A DNA stretch of 64,000 nucleotides from Promicromonospora thailandica (GTDB taxonomy: Bacteria > Actinomycetota > Actinomycetes > Actinomycetales > Cellulomonadaceae). Under the pieces are notes generated by a model. That model was not told the origin of the DNA and did not search any database. It saw only the letters and a program-made list of their open reading frames with translations. Both the position numbers and the translations under genes were made by a program. Positions 25,097 through 33,926 of the stretch are shown here, piece after piece. Every line of letters begins with the position of its first letter. Within the stretch, counting starts at the first letter, position 1. The DNA lies in the NCBI RefSeq assembly GCF_024171955.1, contig NZ_JAMTCS010000013.1, forward strand, positions 156,481 to 220,480, read 5' to 3'.

Positions 25097-25897
25097 TCAG
25101 TCGGTCGAGCGGAGCATGGAGCGGACGCCGACCGCCAGGCCGAGGGCCGCCGTCGCGAGGGCGGCCAGCCAGCCCCAGGCGACCGCCGTCGAGGCGAGGT
25201 CGCCCGCGAAGGCGGCGCGGCCGGAGTCGACGACGTAGCGCAGCGGGTTCACCGCCGAGGCGGCCCGCATCCACGCCGGCCCGGTCTCCAGGGGCAGGAG
25301 CATGCCGGACAGCAGCATCACGGGGAACAGCACCGTCTGCTGCACCATCCAGAACATCCACTCCTGCTTGCGCACCGCCAGGGCGAGCGCGTACGACAGC
25401 GACCCGATGCCGACGCCGAGCACGGCGAGCTGGGCCAGCGTGAGCAGGGCGCCGAGCGGGTCGGGCCGCAGCCCGAACGGCAGCATCACCAGCAGCACCA
25501 CGAGGGACTGGGCCACGATCGGCACCATCTCCTTCAGGGCCCGCCCCACGAGCTGTGCCGGCCGGGACAGCGGCGTGACCAGCATGCGCTCGTGCACGCC
25601 GGAGGTCAGGTCGAGCTGCAGGTTGGAGCCCGTGACCGACGTGCCGAACAGGGTGGTCATGGCCAGCACGGCGGGGACGAACCAGAGCCACACGTCCCCG
25701 CCGAGCGCCTCGCCCGCCGACCCGGCCAGCAGCGGACCGAACAGGCCGAGGAAGACGAGCGGCTGCACGAGGCCGAACAGCACCGAGAACGGGTCGCGGG
25801 CCACGGGCGCGAGCTCGCGCAGCAGGACGATCCGGGTGTCGCGCAGAAAGCTGCGCCGGGACAGCGGGCGGGCGGGGGACAGGGTCGCGGCGCTCAT
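25097..25897 (-). CDS. ABC-2 type multidrug transporter permease
   Basis: A 266-residue membrane protein with six segments of the ABC-2/DrrB type. The N-terminal FLRDTRIVLLRELAPVARDPF coupling region and VQPLVFLGLFGPLL are typical, as is LTSGVHERMLVTPLSRPAQL between segments and WMFWMVQQTVLFPVMLLSG late. The ATG overlaps the ATPase stop codon by 4 bp, so both are translated together. It would act as a dimer with the ATPase at 25894-26946 to export a hydrophobic compound such as an antibiotic. Confidence 0.93.
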   Translation of the reverse strand: MSAATLSPARPLSRRSFLRDTRIVLLRELAPVARDPFSVLFGLVQPLVFLGLFGPLLAGSAGEALGGDVWLWFVPAVLAMTTLFGTSVTGSNLQLDLTSGVHERMLVTPLSRPAQLVGRALKEMVPIVAQSLVVLLVMLPFGLRPDPLGALLTLAQLAVLGVGIGSLSYALALAVRKQEWMFWMVQQTVLFPVMLLSGMLLPLETGPAWMRAASAVNPLRYVVDSGRAAFAGDLASTAVAWGWLAALATAALGLAVGVRSMLRSTD

Positions 25898-26946
25898 GCC
25901 AGGACCTCCTTCGTGGTCGTGCCGGACAGGTCGGTGGTGGGCTCGCCGGGCGGCTCGTCGCCGCCCTGTACCCCGGTCTCCCGCAGGCTGCGCCCGGTCA
26001 GGCCGAGGAAGACGTCGTCGAGCGTCGGCCGGGCGACGTCCACGCGGGTCACGGCCAGGCCCGCGGCGTCGGCCGCGCGCAGCAGGCCGGGCGTGGCGCC
26101 CGGGCCGTCCGCGGTGCGGATCTCGACCGGCCGGCCGCCGTCCGCCTCCGGCGCGCCGACCCGGACCGAGCGGGTCCCGGGGGCCCGCTCGGCGAGGGCG
26201 GCCAGGGCCGCCGCGTCGCCGGCCGCCACGCGCAGCGTGACCAGGTCGCCCGCGAGGTCGGCCTTGAGCGCGTCGGCGGTGTCGTCGGCGATGACCTGAC
26301 CGTGGTCGACGACGATCACCCGCTCCGCGAACGTGTCCGCCTCGTCGAGGTAGTGGGTGGTGAGCACGATCGTCATGGGGTCGGCCGCCGCCGTGCGCAT
26401 CCGCAGCACGTGCTCCCAGAGGTTGGCGCGGTTGTGCGGGTCCAGACCCGTGGACGGCTCGTCGAGGAACAGCAGCGACGGCTCGTGGACCAGCCCCACG
26501 GCGACGTCGAGGCGGCGCCGCTGCCCGCCCGAGAGGCTGTCGACCTTGCGGTCGGCCTGCTCGGTCAGGTCGAGCGCCTCCAGCAGCTCGTCGGCGCGGC
26601 GCCGCGCGGTGCGCCGGTCGAGACCGTAGATCTCGCCCTGCGTGCGCAGCTCGTCGCGCACCACCTGGGACGCGCCGCCCGCGCCGCCCTGGCCGACGTA
26701 GCCGATGGCGGCGCGGACGCGGTCGGGGTGGGTGACGACGTCGTACCCGGCGACGGTCGCGCTGCCCGAGGTGGGCCGGGTGAGCGTGGTCAGCATGCGC
26801 AGCGTGGTGGTCTTGCCCGCGCCGTTGGGGCCGAGCACGGCCACCAGCTCGCCGGGCGCCACGTCGAGCGAGATGCCGCGCACGGCGTGGACGGTACGGG
26901 TGCGGCTCACCACGAAGTCCTTGGTGAGCGCGTCTGTGCGGATCAC
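25894..26946 (-). CDS. ABC transporter ATP-binding protein, DrrA type
   Basis: A 350-residue ATPase from a GTG start with GAAGGAG upstream. Walker A is VLGPNGAGKTTTLRML; the Q-loop region is GYVGQGGAGGASQVVRDEL; the signature is SLSGGQRRRLDVAVGLVHEP; Walker B is LLFLDEPSTGLDP; the switch His is in VLTTHYLDEAD. The C-terminal ~100 residues form the DrrA-type extension ending LDDVFLGLTGRSLRETG. Together with the ABC-2 permease it makes a two-gene exporter. The divergent WYL-domain regulator 93 bp away is the likely controller. Confidence 0.95.
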   Translation of the reverse strand: MIRTDALTKDFVVSRTRTVHAVRGISLDVAPGELVAVLGPNGAGKTTTLRMLTTLTRPTSGSATVAGYDVVTHPDRVRAAIGYVGQGGAGGASQVVRDELRTQGEIYGLDRRTARRRADELLEALDLTEQADRKVDSLSGGQRRRLDVAVGLVHEPSLLFLDEPSTGLDPHNRANLWEHVLRMRTAAADPMTIVLTTHYLDEADTFAERVIVVDHGQVIADDTADALKADLAGDLVTLRVAAGDAAALAALAERAPGTRSVRVGAPEADGGRPVEIRTADGPGATPGLLRAADAAGLAVTRVDVARPTLDDVFLGLTGRSLRETGVQGGDEPPGEPTTDLSGTTTKEVLA

Positions 26947-27039
26947 GGTGTCTCCTTCGGTTCCTGTTCTTCCGACGAGAGACAGCCTTCCGGGTGTAGC
27001 GGTCAGTTCCTGTCCTCTACCGCGTGCCATGCTGGATCC

Positions 27040-28038
27040 GTGCTCGAGACCTCCGGACGACTCCTCACCCTGCTGTCCCTGCTCCAGGCCCGCCGGGACT
27101 GGCCGGGCGCGCTCCTGGCCGACCGGCTCGGCGTCAGCCCGCGCACCGTGCGGCGCGACGTCGACCGCCTGCGCGAGCTCGGCTACCCCGTGAACGCGAC
27201 CAAGGGCCCCGACGGCGGCTACCGGCTCGCCGCGGGCACCGACCTGCCGCCGCTCCTGTTCGACGACGAGCAGGCGGTCGCCGTCGCCGTGGCCCTGCGC
27301 ACGGGAGCGATCCCCGGTGCGGAGGAGGGGGCGCTGCGCGCGCTGGCCACGATCCGCCAGGTGATGCCGGCCCGCCTGCGGTCCCGGCTGGACGCGCTCG
27401 AGGTGACCACGGTGCGGCGCCGGCCCGAGCGCTCGGGGGAGACGGTGGACCCGGAGACGCTGCTGACGATGGGCTCCGCGTGCCGGGCGGGCGAGGTCGT
27501 GCGGTTCGACTACGCGGGCGGCACCATGGCCGCCGTCGGCGAGGGTGAGCACGCGTTCCACCCGCCGCGGCGCGTGGAGCCGCACCACCTCGTGACGTCC
27601 GAGGGGCGCTGGTACCTCGTGGCCTTCGACCTCGACCGCGCCGACTGGCGGCTGTTCCGGGTGGACCGGATGACGCTCAGGTCCGGCACCGGGCCCCGGT
27701 TCACGCCCCGGCAGGTGCCGGGCGGTGACGTGGCGGCGTTCGTGGCCGAGCGGATCAGCGGGTCCTGGCCGTCGCCGGTGCGGGGCGAGATGGTGCTGCA
27801 CGCGCGCGCCGTCGACGTGGCGCGGTGGATCGGGGCGGACGGGCTGTGCGAGCCGCTGCCCGACGTCGACGGCGCGCCCCGGTGCCGCGTGGTGCTCGGC
27901 TCGTGGTCCTGGGGCGGCCTGGCCGGGCGGCTCGGCGGCTTCGACGCGCCGTTCGAGGTGGTGGGCCCGCCCGAGCTCGTCGCGGCCACGCGCGAGCTGG
28001 CCGGCCGGTACGCGGCGGCGGTGCCGCACGGCGGCTGA
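27040..28038 (+). CDS. HTH-WYL (YafY/DeoR-like) transcriptional regulator
   Basis: A 332-residue regulator. The N-terminal helix-turn-helix is LLTLLSLLQARRDWPGALLADRL...VSPRTVRRDVDRLRELGYPV, followed by the wing KGPDGGYRL. The WYL domain contains GEVVRFDYAGG, HHLVTSEGRWYLVAFDLDR and WRLFRVDRM. A C-terminal WCX-like extension ends TRELAGRYAAAV. The GTG at 27040 begins the domain directly. WYL domains sense nucleic acids or small ligands. It is divergent from the DrrAB-type exporter and most likely regulates it. Confidence 0.93.
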   Translation: MLETSGRLLTLLSLLQARRDWPGALLADRLGVSPRTVRRDVDRLRELGYPVNATKGPDGGYRLAAGTDLPPLLFDDEQAVAVAVALRTGAIPGAEEGALRALATIRQVMPARLRSRLDALEVTTVRRRPERSGETVDPETLLTMGSACRAGEVVRFDYAGGTMAAVGEGEHAFHPPRRVEPHHLVTSEGRWYLVAFDLDRADWRLFRVDRMTLRSGTGPRFTPRQVPGGDVAAFVAERISGSWPSPVRGEMVLHARAVDVARWIGADGLCEPLPDVDGAPRCRVVLGSWSWGGLAGRLGGFDAPFEVVGPPELVAATRELAGRYAAAVPHGG

Positions 28039-28096
28039 CCTGGGAACCGGTAGGTTGAGGGCCGTCCCGGCCCGACGTCCCCCGAAGAGAGCGCGC

Positions 28097-28657
28097 ATGA
28101 CGAACCTGACCGGCTTCAGCGAGACCGAGCTCGACCAGATCCTCGACGCCCCCGGCGCGGTGCTCAAGGCCGCCACGCTGGCCGACGGTCAGCCCGGTGG
28201 GCTGCGGTTCCTGCTGGAGACCGCGGCCGGCGCCCGGGTGTTCCGCGAGGCGCAGGAGCACGAGAACGACTTCGTCCGCGCCGTGTCGGTCGCGCTGCGC
28301 GACCGCGTGCGGGCGAAGGAGGCGGCGGCTGCCGAGGTGCGCGCGGACCCCGCGGCGGCGGTCGGGGTGGCGGCCGCCGCGGCCGCCACCGAGGAGGCGG
28401 CGCGCGTGGGCGCGCAGCCCGACCCGGAGGGCGCGGCGGACCAGGCGGTCGAGCTGACCGCGGCCGCCGTCACGCTGCTGCGCGGTCGCGTGCCTGACGC
28501 GGACCTGGCCGCGTACGGCGAGTGGCTCCTGCGGATCGCCGGCCGGGTGGCCGGGGCGACCCGCTCGCGCACGGGCGGCCTGTTCAGCAAGCGGGTCAAG
28601 CTCTCCGTGGACGAGCAGGCCTACCTGGACCGGCTGGCGGCCGCGGTCGCGGGCTGA
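28097..28657 (+). CDS. Hypothetical helical protein
   Basis: A 186-residue, mostly helical, Ala-rich soluble protein with no signal peptide. The opening LTGFSETELDQILDAPGAVL and the middle KEAAAAEVRADPAAAVGVAA suggest long helices; a later segment reads AYGEWLLRIAGRVAGATRS and the end is KLSVDEQAYLDRLAAAV. It has an AAGAGAG ribosome-binding site. It is 58 bp downstream of the WYL regulator and may be on the same transcript. No family is recognised with confidence; similar uncharacterised actinobacterial proteins exist. Confidence 0.75.
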   Translation: MTNLTGFSETELDQILDAPGAVLKAATLADGQPGGLRFLLETAAGARVFREAQEHENDFVRAVSVALRDRVRAKEAAAAEVRADPAAAVGVAAAAAATEEAARVGAQPDPEGAADQAVELTAAAVTLLRGRVPDADLAAYGEWLLRIAGRVAGATRSRTGGLFSKRVKLSVDEQAYLDRLAAAVAG

Positions 28658-28663
28658 GTCGTC

Positions 28664-28696
28664 CGGACGCCGCCCGGACGCCGCCCGGACGCCGGC
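28664..28696. repeat. Three tandem 11-bp units
   Basis: CGGACGCCGCC occurs at 28664-28674 and 28675-28685 and starts a third, slightly altered time at 28686-28696. It lies between the stop codons of two convergent genes, so it may act in transcript termination or be replication slippage. Confidence 0.7.
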
Positions 28697-28700
28697 TCCG

Positions 28701-29393
28701 TCAGGCGCGGTCGCGGGCGTACTCCAGCTCCGGGCGGCCGCGCGTGCCGTAGCGCGGCGCCCGGGTGGCGATGCCCTGGTCGGCCAGGAACTCCAGGTAG
28801 CGGCGGGCGGTGATGCGGGCCAGGTGCAGCGCGTCGGCCACCTCGCTCGCCGAGAGCGCCCCCGGCTGCCGCGCGAGCAGGTCCGAGACGGCGTCCAGCG
28901 TGTCCTGGGACAGCCCCTTGGGCAGGCCCGCGGCGTTGGAGGTCCGCAGCGCCGCGAACGCGGTGTCCACCTCGCGCTGGCTGAGCGTCGAGACGGGTGA
29001 GCGCATCTGCTCGAAGTAGGTGCGGTACGCGCCGAGCTTCTCCGCGAACAGCCCGAACACGAACGGCTTGATGAGGTACTGCACCACGCCGACCGCCACC
29101 GCCTCGCGCACCACCTCCAGCTCGCGGGCGGCGGTCACGGCGATCACGTCGACCACCAGCCCCGCGGCGCGCAGCTGACGGCACAGCACCAGGCCGTGCC
29201 GGTCGGGCAGGTTCATGTCCAGCAGGAGGAGGTGCACCTCCTGGCCCGCGGCCCGGGCGTCGCGCAGGGCGCGGACCGTGTCGCTCGCGGTGTGCACCAC
29301 CCCGGCCAGCTCGAACCCGGCCACCCGGCGCACGTACTCGCCGTGGGCCGCGGCGGTGCGGTGGTCGTCCTCGACGACCAGGACCCGGATCAC
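28701..29393 (-). CDS. CitB/DcuR-family response regulator
   Basis: A 230-residue two-component regulator. The receiver domain has the acidic pocket VLVVEDD, phospho-acceptor aspartate in LLLLDMNLPDRHG and conserved Lys in QYLIKPFVFG. A linker helix follows, then a C-terminal helix-turn-helix (LSASEVADALHLARITARRYLEFL) typical of the CitB/DpiA group. It starts with GTG overlapping the kinase stop by 4 bp. With the kinase at 29390-31105 it forms a DcuSR/CitAB-like system, and the divergent dctA gene is the obvious target. Confidence 0.95.
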   Translation of the reverse strand: MIRVLVVEDDHRTAAAHGEYVRRVAGFELAGVVHTASDTVRALRDARAAGQEVHLLLLDMNLPDRHGLVLCRQLRAAGLVVDVIAVTAARELEVVREAVAVGVVQYLIKPFVFGLFAEKLGAYRTYFEQMRSPVSTLSQREVDTAFAALRTSNAAGLPKGLSQDTLDAVSDLLARQPGALSASEVADALHLARITARRYLEFLADQGIATRAPRYGTRGRPELEYARDRA

Positions 29394-31105
29394 GCGCGGC
29401 CCCCGGCGTCAGGGGCGAGCGCGGCGGTCGGGGACGACGAGGGGGACGACGACGGCGCCGCGGCGGGCCGGGGGAGCGTGACCGTGAAGACGGCGCCGGC
29501 GTGCGCGCCGTCCGACACCTCGACGTCCCCGCCGAGGCTCTCGACCACCTGCCGCACGAGCGCCAGCCCGTAGCCGCGCCCGCCGGCCGCGGCGTCCTTG
29601 GTGCTCCAGCCCTGCTCGAAGATGCGCTCGGCGTGCGCGGCGTCGATGCCGTGCCCGCTGTCGGAGACCTGGAACACGAGCGCCCCGTCGTCGCCCGTGG
29701 CGAGGTACACCTCGACCCAGGCGTCCCCCGGGCCCGCGTCGCCGTCCCCGGCCTCCAGGGCTCGCGCGGCCGCCGCGTCGATGCCGTTGTCGATCAGGTT
29801 GCCCAGGATCGTGACCACGTCGACGGGCTCCAGCCAGTGGGTGCCCGGCGCCAGGTGCGTCTCGAAGTGCATCTCGACGGCCCGCTCGTGGGCCTGCGCG
29901 GCCTTGCCCAGCACCAGCGCGGCGATCACGGGCTCCTCGATGGCCTGCACCACACGGTCGGTCAGCCGCTGGCCCAGGTCGCGCTCCCCGGCCACGAAGC
30001 GCAGGGCCTCGTCGCTGCGGCCCAGCTCGATGAGGGTGGCGATGGTGTGCAGGCGGTTGCTGAAGTCGTGCGTCTGGGCGCGCAGCGCCTCGGAGATGGT
30101 CCGCACCGAGGACAGCTCGCCGGTGACCCGCTGCAGCTCGGTGCGGTCGCGCAGCGAGACCACCTCGCCCACGCCCCGGCCACGCGTCGCGGCCGCCTCC
30201 CGCCCCACGAGCAGCACGCGGTCGCCCACGCGGACCGGGCCCTCGGGGGCCGTACCGGCCAGCAGGTCGCGCACCGCGGGGGACAGGCGCGGGTCGGCGA
30301 CGGCGAACGGCGCCGCGAGGTCGGTCGCGCCCAGCAGCCGCAGCGCCTCGTCGTTGGCCAGCACCACGGTGCCGCCCTCGATGAGCAGCATGCCCTCCTC
30401 CACGGAGTGCAGCACCGCCTCGTGCGCGGCGAACAGGTGCGCCAGCTCGTCCGGCCCCCTGGAGTCCGTGATCCGGTCCAGGCGGCGGGCGAGCAGCGTC
30501 GCGGCGACGGCGCCCGCCCCGAACGCGAGCAGCGTGGCGACGCCGACCACGACCAGGCGCGGCACGATGCTGTCCCACAGCCGGTCGAGCGTCACGCCGG
30601 CCGACACCAGGCCCACGACCTCGCCGTCGTCCGTCACCACGGGCACCACGGCGCGCACCGAGGGGCCGAGCGTGCCGTCGTAGACCTCGGTGAACGACTC
30701 GCCGCGCAGCGCGGGCGCCGTCGTGCCCACGAACGGGCGGCCGATCTGCCACGCGTTGCGGTGCGTGTACCGGGTGCGGTCGGTGTCCATGACGGTCAGG
30801 TAGTCGATCTCCGTGGTGCCCATGACGCGTTCCGCGTACGGCTGCAGCAGCGCCGAGGCCGCCTCGACCGAGCCGTCCCGGTCGCGGGCGGCGTCGGCGT
30901 GCGCGCGGGCCACCGTGTCGATGACCAGCGACTCCGCGGCCACCGTCGCGGCCAGGTCGGTGCTCTCGGTGGCGGCATGGGTCTCGGCCGACGACCGGGC
31001 GTCCAGCGCCAGCAGACCGAACACGACCACCGCGCCCGCGAACAGCAGCGCCGTGTGCACGGCGAGGAACCACCTCGCGATACTCGCACCCCGACGCTGC
31101 GCCAC
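29390..31105 (-). CDS. CitA/DcuS-type sensor histidine kinase
   Basis: A 571-residue membrane kinase. Transmembrane helix 1 (FLAVHTALLFAGAVVVFGLL) leads to an extracytoplasmic PAS-like sensor of ~140 residues, with YLTVMDTDRTRYTHRNAWQIG and the later LGPSVRAVVPVVTDDGEVVG typical of carboxylate sensors. TM2 is VVVGVATLLAFGAGAVAATL. A cytoplasmic PAS follows, then the H-box RAQTHDFSNRLHTIATLIEL and an HATPase domain (NLIDNGIDAAAA, DSGHGIDAA, GYGLALVRQVVESLGG). GTG start. The ligand is predicted to be a C4-dicarboxylate or citrate, from family and from adjacent dctA. Confidence 0.94.
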   Translation of the reverse strand: MAQRRGASIARWFLAVHTALLFAGAVVVFGLLALDARSSAETHAATESTDLAATVAAESLVIDTVARAHADAARDRDGSVEAASALLQPYAERVMGTTEIDYLTVMDTDRTRYTHRNAWQIGRPFVGTTAPALRGESFTEVYDGTLGPSVRAVVPVVTDDGEVVGLVSAGVTLDRLWDSIVPRLVVVGVATLLAFGAGAVAATLLARRLDRITDSRGPDELAHLFAAHEAVLHSVEEGMLLIEGGTVVLANDEALRLLGATDLAAPFAVADPRLSPAVRDLLAGTAPEGPVRVGDRVLLVGREAAATRGRGVGEVVSLRDRTELQRVTGELSSVRTISEALRAQTHDFSNRLHTIATLIELGRSDEALRFVAGERDLGQRLTDRVVQAIEEPVIAALVLGKAAQAHERAVEMHFETHLAPGTHWLEPVDVVTILGNLIDNGIDAAAARALEAGDGDAGPGDAWVEVYLATGDDGALVFQVSDSGHGIDAAHAERIFEQGWSTKDAAAGGRGYGLALVRQVVESLGGDVEVSDGAHAGAVFTVTLPRPAAAPSSSPSSSPTAALAPDAGGRA

Positions 31106-31250
31106 CGACCCATTGTGGCCCCCCGCGCCGAGCGGTCGAGAACGGCCGAGAGCACGAGCCGTCGAGAACACTATGTACGCAATAGGGGGTTGCCGGCGGC
31201 GGCCCAGCACCCTGGTGCCTGACCACACAGCGTTGTGAGAGGAAACCATC

Positions 31251-32636
31251 ATGGCTGTCACGCAGCCCGCCGCCGGGACCACCCCGCGCCGCCGGCTCGA
31301 CAAGAGTCACTACCTGTACATCGCGGTGATCGTGGCCGTGGTGGCCGGCGTCGTCGTGGGCCTGGCGTCGCCCGAGACCGGGGTGGCGCTCAAGCCGCTG
31401 GGCACCGGCTTCGTCGCCCTCATCAAGATGATGATCTCCCCGGTCATCTTCTGCACCATCGTGCTCGGCATCGGTTCCATCGCCAAGGCGGCCACCGTGG
31501 GCCGTGTCGGCGGCCTCGCGCTGCTGTACTTCCTCGTCATGTCCACGTTCGCTCTGGTGATCGGCCTGGTCGTGGGCAACGTGCTGCACCCGGGCGAGGG
31601 TCTGTCGATCGCGGGTGCCACCTACGAGGCCGAGGGCGAGGCGGAGTCCCTGGTCGACTTCGCGCTCGGCATCATCCCCACCACGCTCGTCTCGCCGCTC
31701 ACCGGCGACTCCGTGCTGCAGACCCTGTTCGTCGCGCTCCTGGTCGGGTTCGCCATCCAGCAGCTCGGTGCCCGCGGCAAGCCCGCCCTGGACGCCGTCC
31801 GCGTCATCCAGGCGATCGTCTTCCGCGTGCTGACGATGATCCTGTGGGTCGCGCCCGTCGGAGCCTTCGGCGCCATCGCCGGCGTGGTCGGCGAGACCGG
31901 GTGGGGCGCCGTCGTCGCCCTCGGCACCCTGATGCTCGGCTTCTACGTGACCTGCATCCTGTTCATCGCGATCGTGCTGGGCGCCGTGCTCTGGTTCGTG
32001 GCGCGGGTCAACATCTTCTCGCTCATGAAGTACCTGGCCCGCGAGTACCTGCTCATCGTCAGCACCTCCTCGTCGGAGGCCGCCCTGCCGCGCCTGATCT
32101 CCAAGATGGAGCACCTGGGCGTCTCCAAGCCGGTCGTCGGCATCACCGTGCCCACCGGCTACTCGTTCAACCTCGACGGCACCGCGATCTACCTCACCAT
32201 GGCGTCGCTGTTCATCGCCTCCGCCATGGGCACACCCCTGACGATCCCCGAGCAGATCGGCATGCTCGCCTTCATGATCATCGCCTCCAAGGGCGCGGCG
32301 GGCGTCACCGGAGCGGGCCTGGCCACCCTCGCCGGCGGCCTGCAGACCTACCGTCCCGACCTGGTCGACGGCGTCGGGATCATCGTCGGCATCGACCGCT
32401 TCATGTCCGAGGCGCGCGCCCTGACCAACTTCACCGGCAACGCGGTCGCCACCGTCGTGATCGGTACGTGGACCCGCGAGATCGACCGGGACCGCGTGGG
32501 CCAGGTGCTCTCCGGCCACCTCCCGTTCGACGAGACCTCCGTCGACGACGCCCACGGTGCCGACACGCCGGGCGACACGCTCGACGAGCGCGAGACGGAA
32601 TCTCGGGAGAGGGTGGTCCAGTCGGCCGCGGTATGA
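31251..32636 (+). CDS. dctA: Dicarboxylate:cation symporter
   Basis: A 461-residue secondary transporter of the DAACS family importing succinate, fumarate or malate with cations. The N-terminal YLYIAVIVAVVAGVVVGL and the GFVALIKMMISPVIFCTIVL block are typical. The re-entrant loop reads VSTSSSEAALPRLISKME (serine-rich HP1), then VGITVPTGYSFNLDGTAIY and the HP2 region SKGAAGVTGAGLATLAGG. The end has FMSEARALTNFTGNAVATVV. AGAGGAAACC precedes the ATG. It is divergent from the CitA/CitB-like two-component genes, which presumably induce it. Confidence 0.96.
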   Translation: MAVTQPAAGTTPRRRLDKSHYLYIAVIVAVVAGVVVGLASPETGVALKPLGTGFVALIKMMISPVIFCTIVLGIGSIAKAATVGRVGGLALLYFLVMSTFALVIGLVVGNVLHPGEGLSIAGATYEAEGEAESLVDFALGIIPTTLVSPLTGDSVLQTLFVALLVGFAIQQLGARGKPALDAVRVIQAIVFRVLTMILWVAPVGAFGAIAGVVGETGWGAVVALGTLMLGFYVTCILFIAIVLGAVLWFVARVNIFSLMKYLAREYLLIVSTSSSEAALPRLISKMEHLGVSKPVVGITVPTGYSFNLDGTAIYLTMASLFIASAMGTPLTIPEQIGMLAFMIIASKGAAGVTGAGLATLAGGLQTYRPDLVDGVGIIVGIDRFMSEARALTNFTGNAVATVVIGTWTREIDRDRVGQVLSGHLPFDETSVDDAHGADTPGDTLDERETESRERVVQSAAV

Positions 32637-32658
32637 GACCGCGGACCAGACCTGCGGG

Positions 32659-32740
32659 GGTCCGGGCGCTCTGGGGGCGTCCGGACCACCGCGACAAGCT
32701 GACAGCGGTCCGGGCACTCTGGGGGCGTCCGGACCGCTGT
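32659..32740. repeat. Direct and inverted repeats between dctA and the beta-lactamase gene
   Basis: A 29-bp unit beginning GGTCCGGGC occurs at 32659-32687 and 32707-32735 with one mismatch. Each copy can fold on itself (GGTCCGG with CCGGACC); the second forms a 12-bp stem (32702-32713 with 32729-32740, 15-nt loop). A tandem terminator after dctA is the simplest reading. Confidence 0.75.
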
Positions 32741-32760
32741 CGTGAACAGGAGCCCACCGC

Positions 32761-33744
32761 GTGCACAGCCGTCGCCTGACGCACCGGGCCGCCGTGGCGG
32801 TCCTCGCCCTGACCGCCGCTCTGACCCTCGGCGCCGCGCTCGGCGGCTGTTCGGGCGGCGGTGCGGCAGCACCCGACGACACGGCGTCTGCCGTCACGGC
32901 GCCCGCGCCCGGGCCGCCGGACACGGGACCGGACGCCGACCCCGACGCCGACTCCGCCGTCGACGTGCGCCACGAGATCGCGGACCTCGAGGCCCGGTAC
33001 GACGCCGTCGTCGGCCTCTACGCCCTCGACACCGGGACCGGCCGCGTCGCCGCCCACCGCGCCGACGACCGCTTCGCCTTCGCCTCGACGTACAAGGCGC
33101 TCGCGGCCGGCGCGCTCCTGGAGCGGGACGGGACGGCCGGCCTCGACCGCGTGGTCACGTACACCGCCGACGACCTCGTGCCGTACTCGCCCGTCGCGGA
33201 GCGGCACGTGACCGACGGCCTGACGGTGCGCCAGGTGATCGACGCCGCCGTCCGCGAGAGTGACAACACCGCAGGCAACCTGCTGTTCGACGCGCTCGGT
33301 GGGCCCGCGGGCCTCCAGGCCGCGCTGCGGGCCGCCGGGGACGGCGCCACCGTGTCGGCGCGGCCGGAGCCGGACCTCAACGACGTGCCGGCGGGCGACG
33401 AGCGCGACACGAGCACACCGCGCGCCCTCGCCGAGGACCTGCGCGCCTACGCGCTCGGCGACCGCCTGGACGACGACGCCCGGGCCGTGCTGGTCGAGGC
33501 CCTGCGGGGGAGCACCACCGGCGACGGCACGATCCGCGCCGGCGTGCCGGACGGCTGGACGGTCGGCAGCAAGACCGGCACCTCCGCCGTCGGCACGCGG
33601 AACGACGTCGGCGTCGTGTGGCCGCCGGACGGCGACCCCGTGGTGCTGGCCGTGCTCACGCAGCTCCGGGACCGGGACGCCGAACCCGACGACGCGCTGC
33701 TGGCGCAGGTCACGGCCGTCGCCGTGCGCGCCCTCACGAGCTGA
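32761..33744 (+). CDS. bla: Class A beta-lactamase, lipoprotein type
   Basis: A 327-residue serine beta-lactamase. A signal peptide ends at the lipobox LGGCSGG, so the mature enzyme is probably lipid-anchored, with an acidic Pro/Asp linker. All class A motifs are present: the catalytic S-T-Y-K in [14 protein letters not shown] in [13 protein letters not shown], the omega-loop ExxLN-type RPEPDLND, and KTG in [14 protein letters not shown] start with AGGAG. There is no mobile-element context and base use fits the surroundings, so it is an intrinsic chromosomal gene. Substrate range cannot be judged here. Hairpin repeat B2 follows 10 bp after the stop. Confidence 0.95.
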   Translation: MHSRRLTHRAAVAVLALTAALTLGAALGGCSGGGAAAPDDTASAVTAPAPGPPDTGPDADPDADSAVDVRHEIADLEARYDAVVGLYALDTGTGRVAAHRADDRFAFASTYKALAAGALLERDGTAGLDRVVTYTADDLVPYSPVAERHVTDGLTVRQVIDAAVRESDNTAGNLLFDALGGPAGLQAALRAAGDGATVSARPEPDLNDVPAGDERDTSTPRALAEDLRAYALGDRLDDDARAVLVEALRGSTTGDGTIRAGVPDGWTVGSKTGTSAVGTRNDVGVVWPPDGDPVVLAVLTQLRDRDAEPDDALLAQVTAVAVRALTS

Positions 33745-33754
33745 TCGGCGCCCC

Positions 33755-33828
33755 CTTCCCCTTCGAGACCGAGGTTGCTTCGCTCTCAAGCGCCTGAGAG
33801 CGAAGCAACCTCGGTCTCGAAGGGGAAG
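33755..33828. repeat. Hairpin repeat family B, copy 2 (34-bp perfect stem)
   Basis: A perfect 34-bp inverted repeat (33755-33788 with 33795-33828) and 6-nt loop, immediately after the beta-lactamase gene. The 20-bp core is identical to that at 22060-22133; flanking stem bases differ between copies yet all stay paired. Confidence 0.9.
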
Positions 33829-33859
33829 CGGCGAGGGGAAAGCTGATCTCACGAAGATA

Positions 33860-33889
33860 TGGACACAGCGTACACATGTGTGGTTATAT
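33860..33889 (+). promoter_or_regulatory. Promoter with palindromic operator for the SDR genes
   Basis: TGGACA (33860-33865) and TTATAT (33884-33889) with an 18-bp spacer form a plausible -35/-10 pair, in an AT-richer stretch. The palindrome ACACATGTGT (33872-33881) lies inside the spacer, the usual place for a TetR-family operator. The TetR gene at 35669 is the candidate ligand-sensing repressor. Confidence 0.55.
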
Positions 33890-33926
33890 GAACGCACAGT
33901 CCACTTCGAGAGGTGAGGAGCACACC

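Noticed and set aside
29409..32924. A 1,171-codon open frame on the minus strand over the sensor kinase and dctA
   Set aside because: It shadows the real kinase, regulator and dctA genes in other frames.
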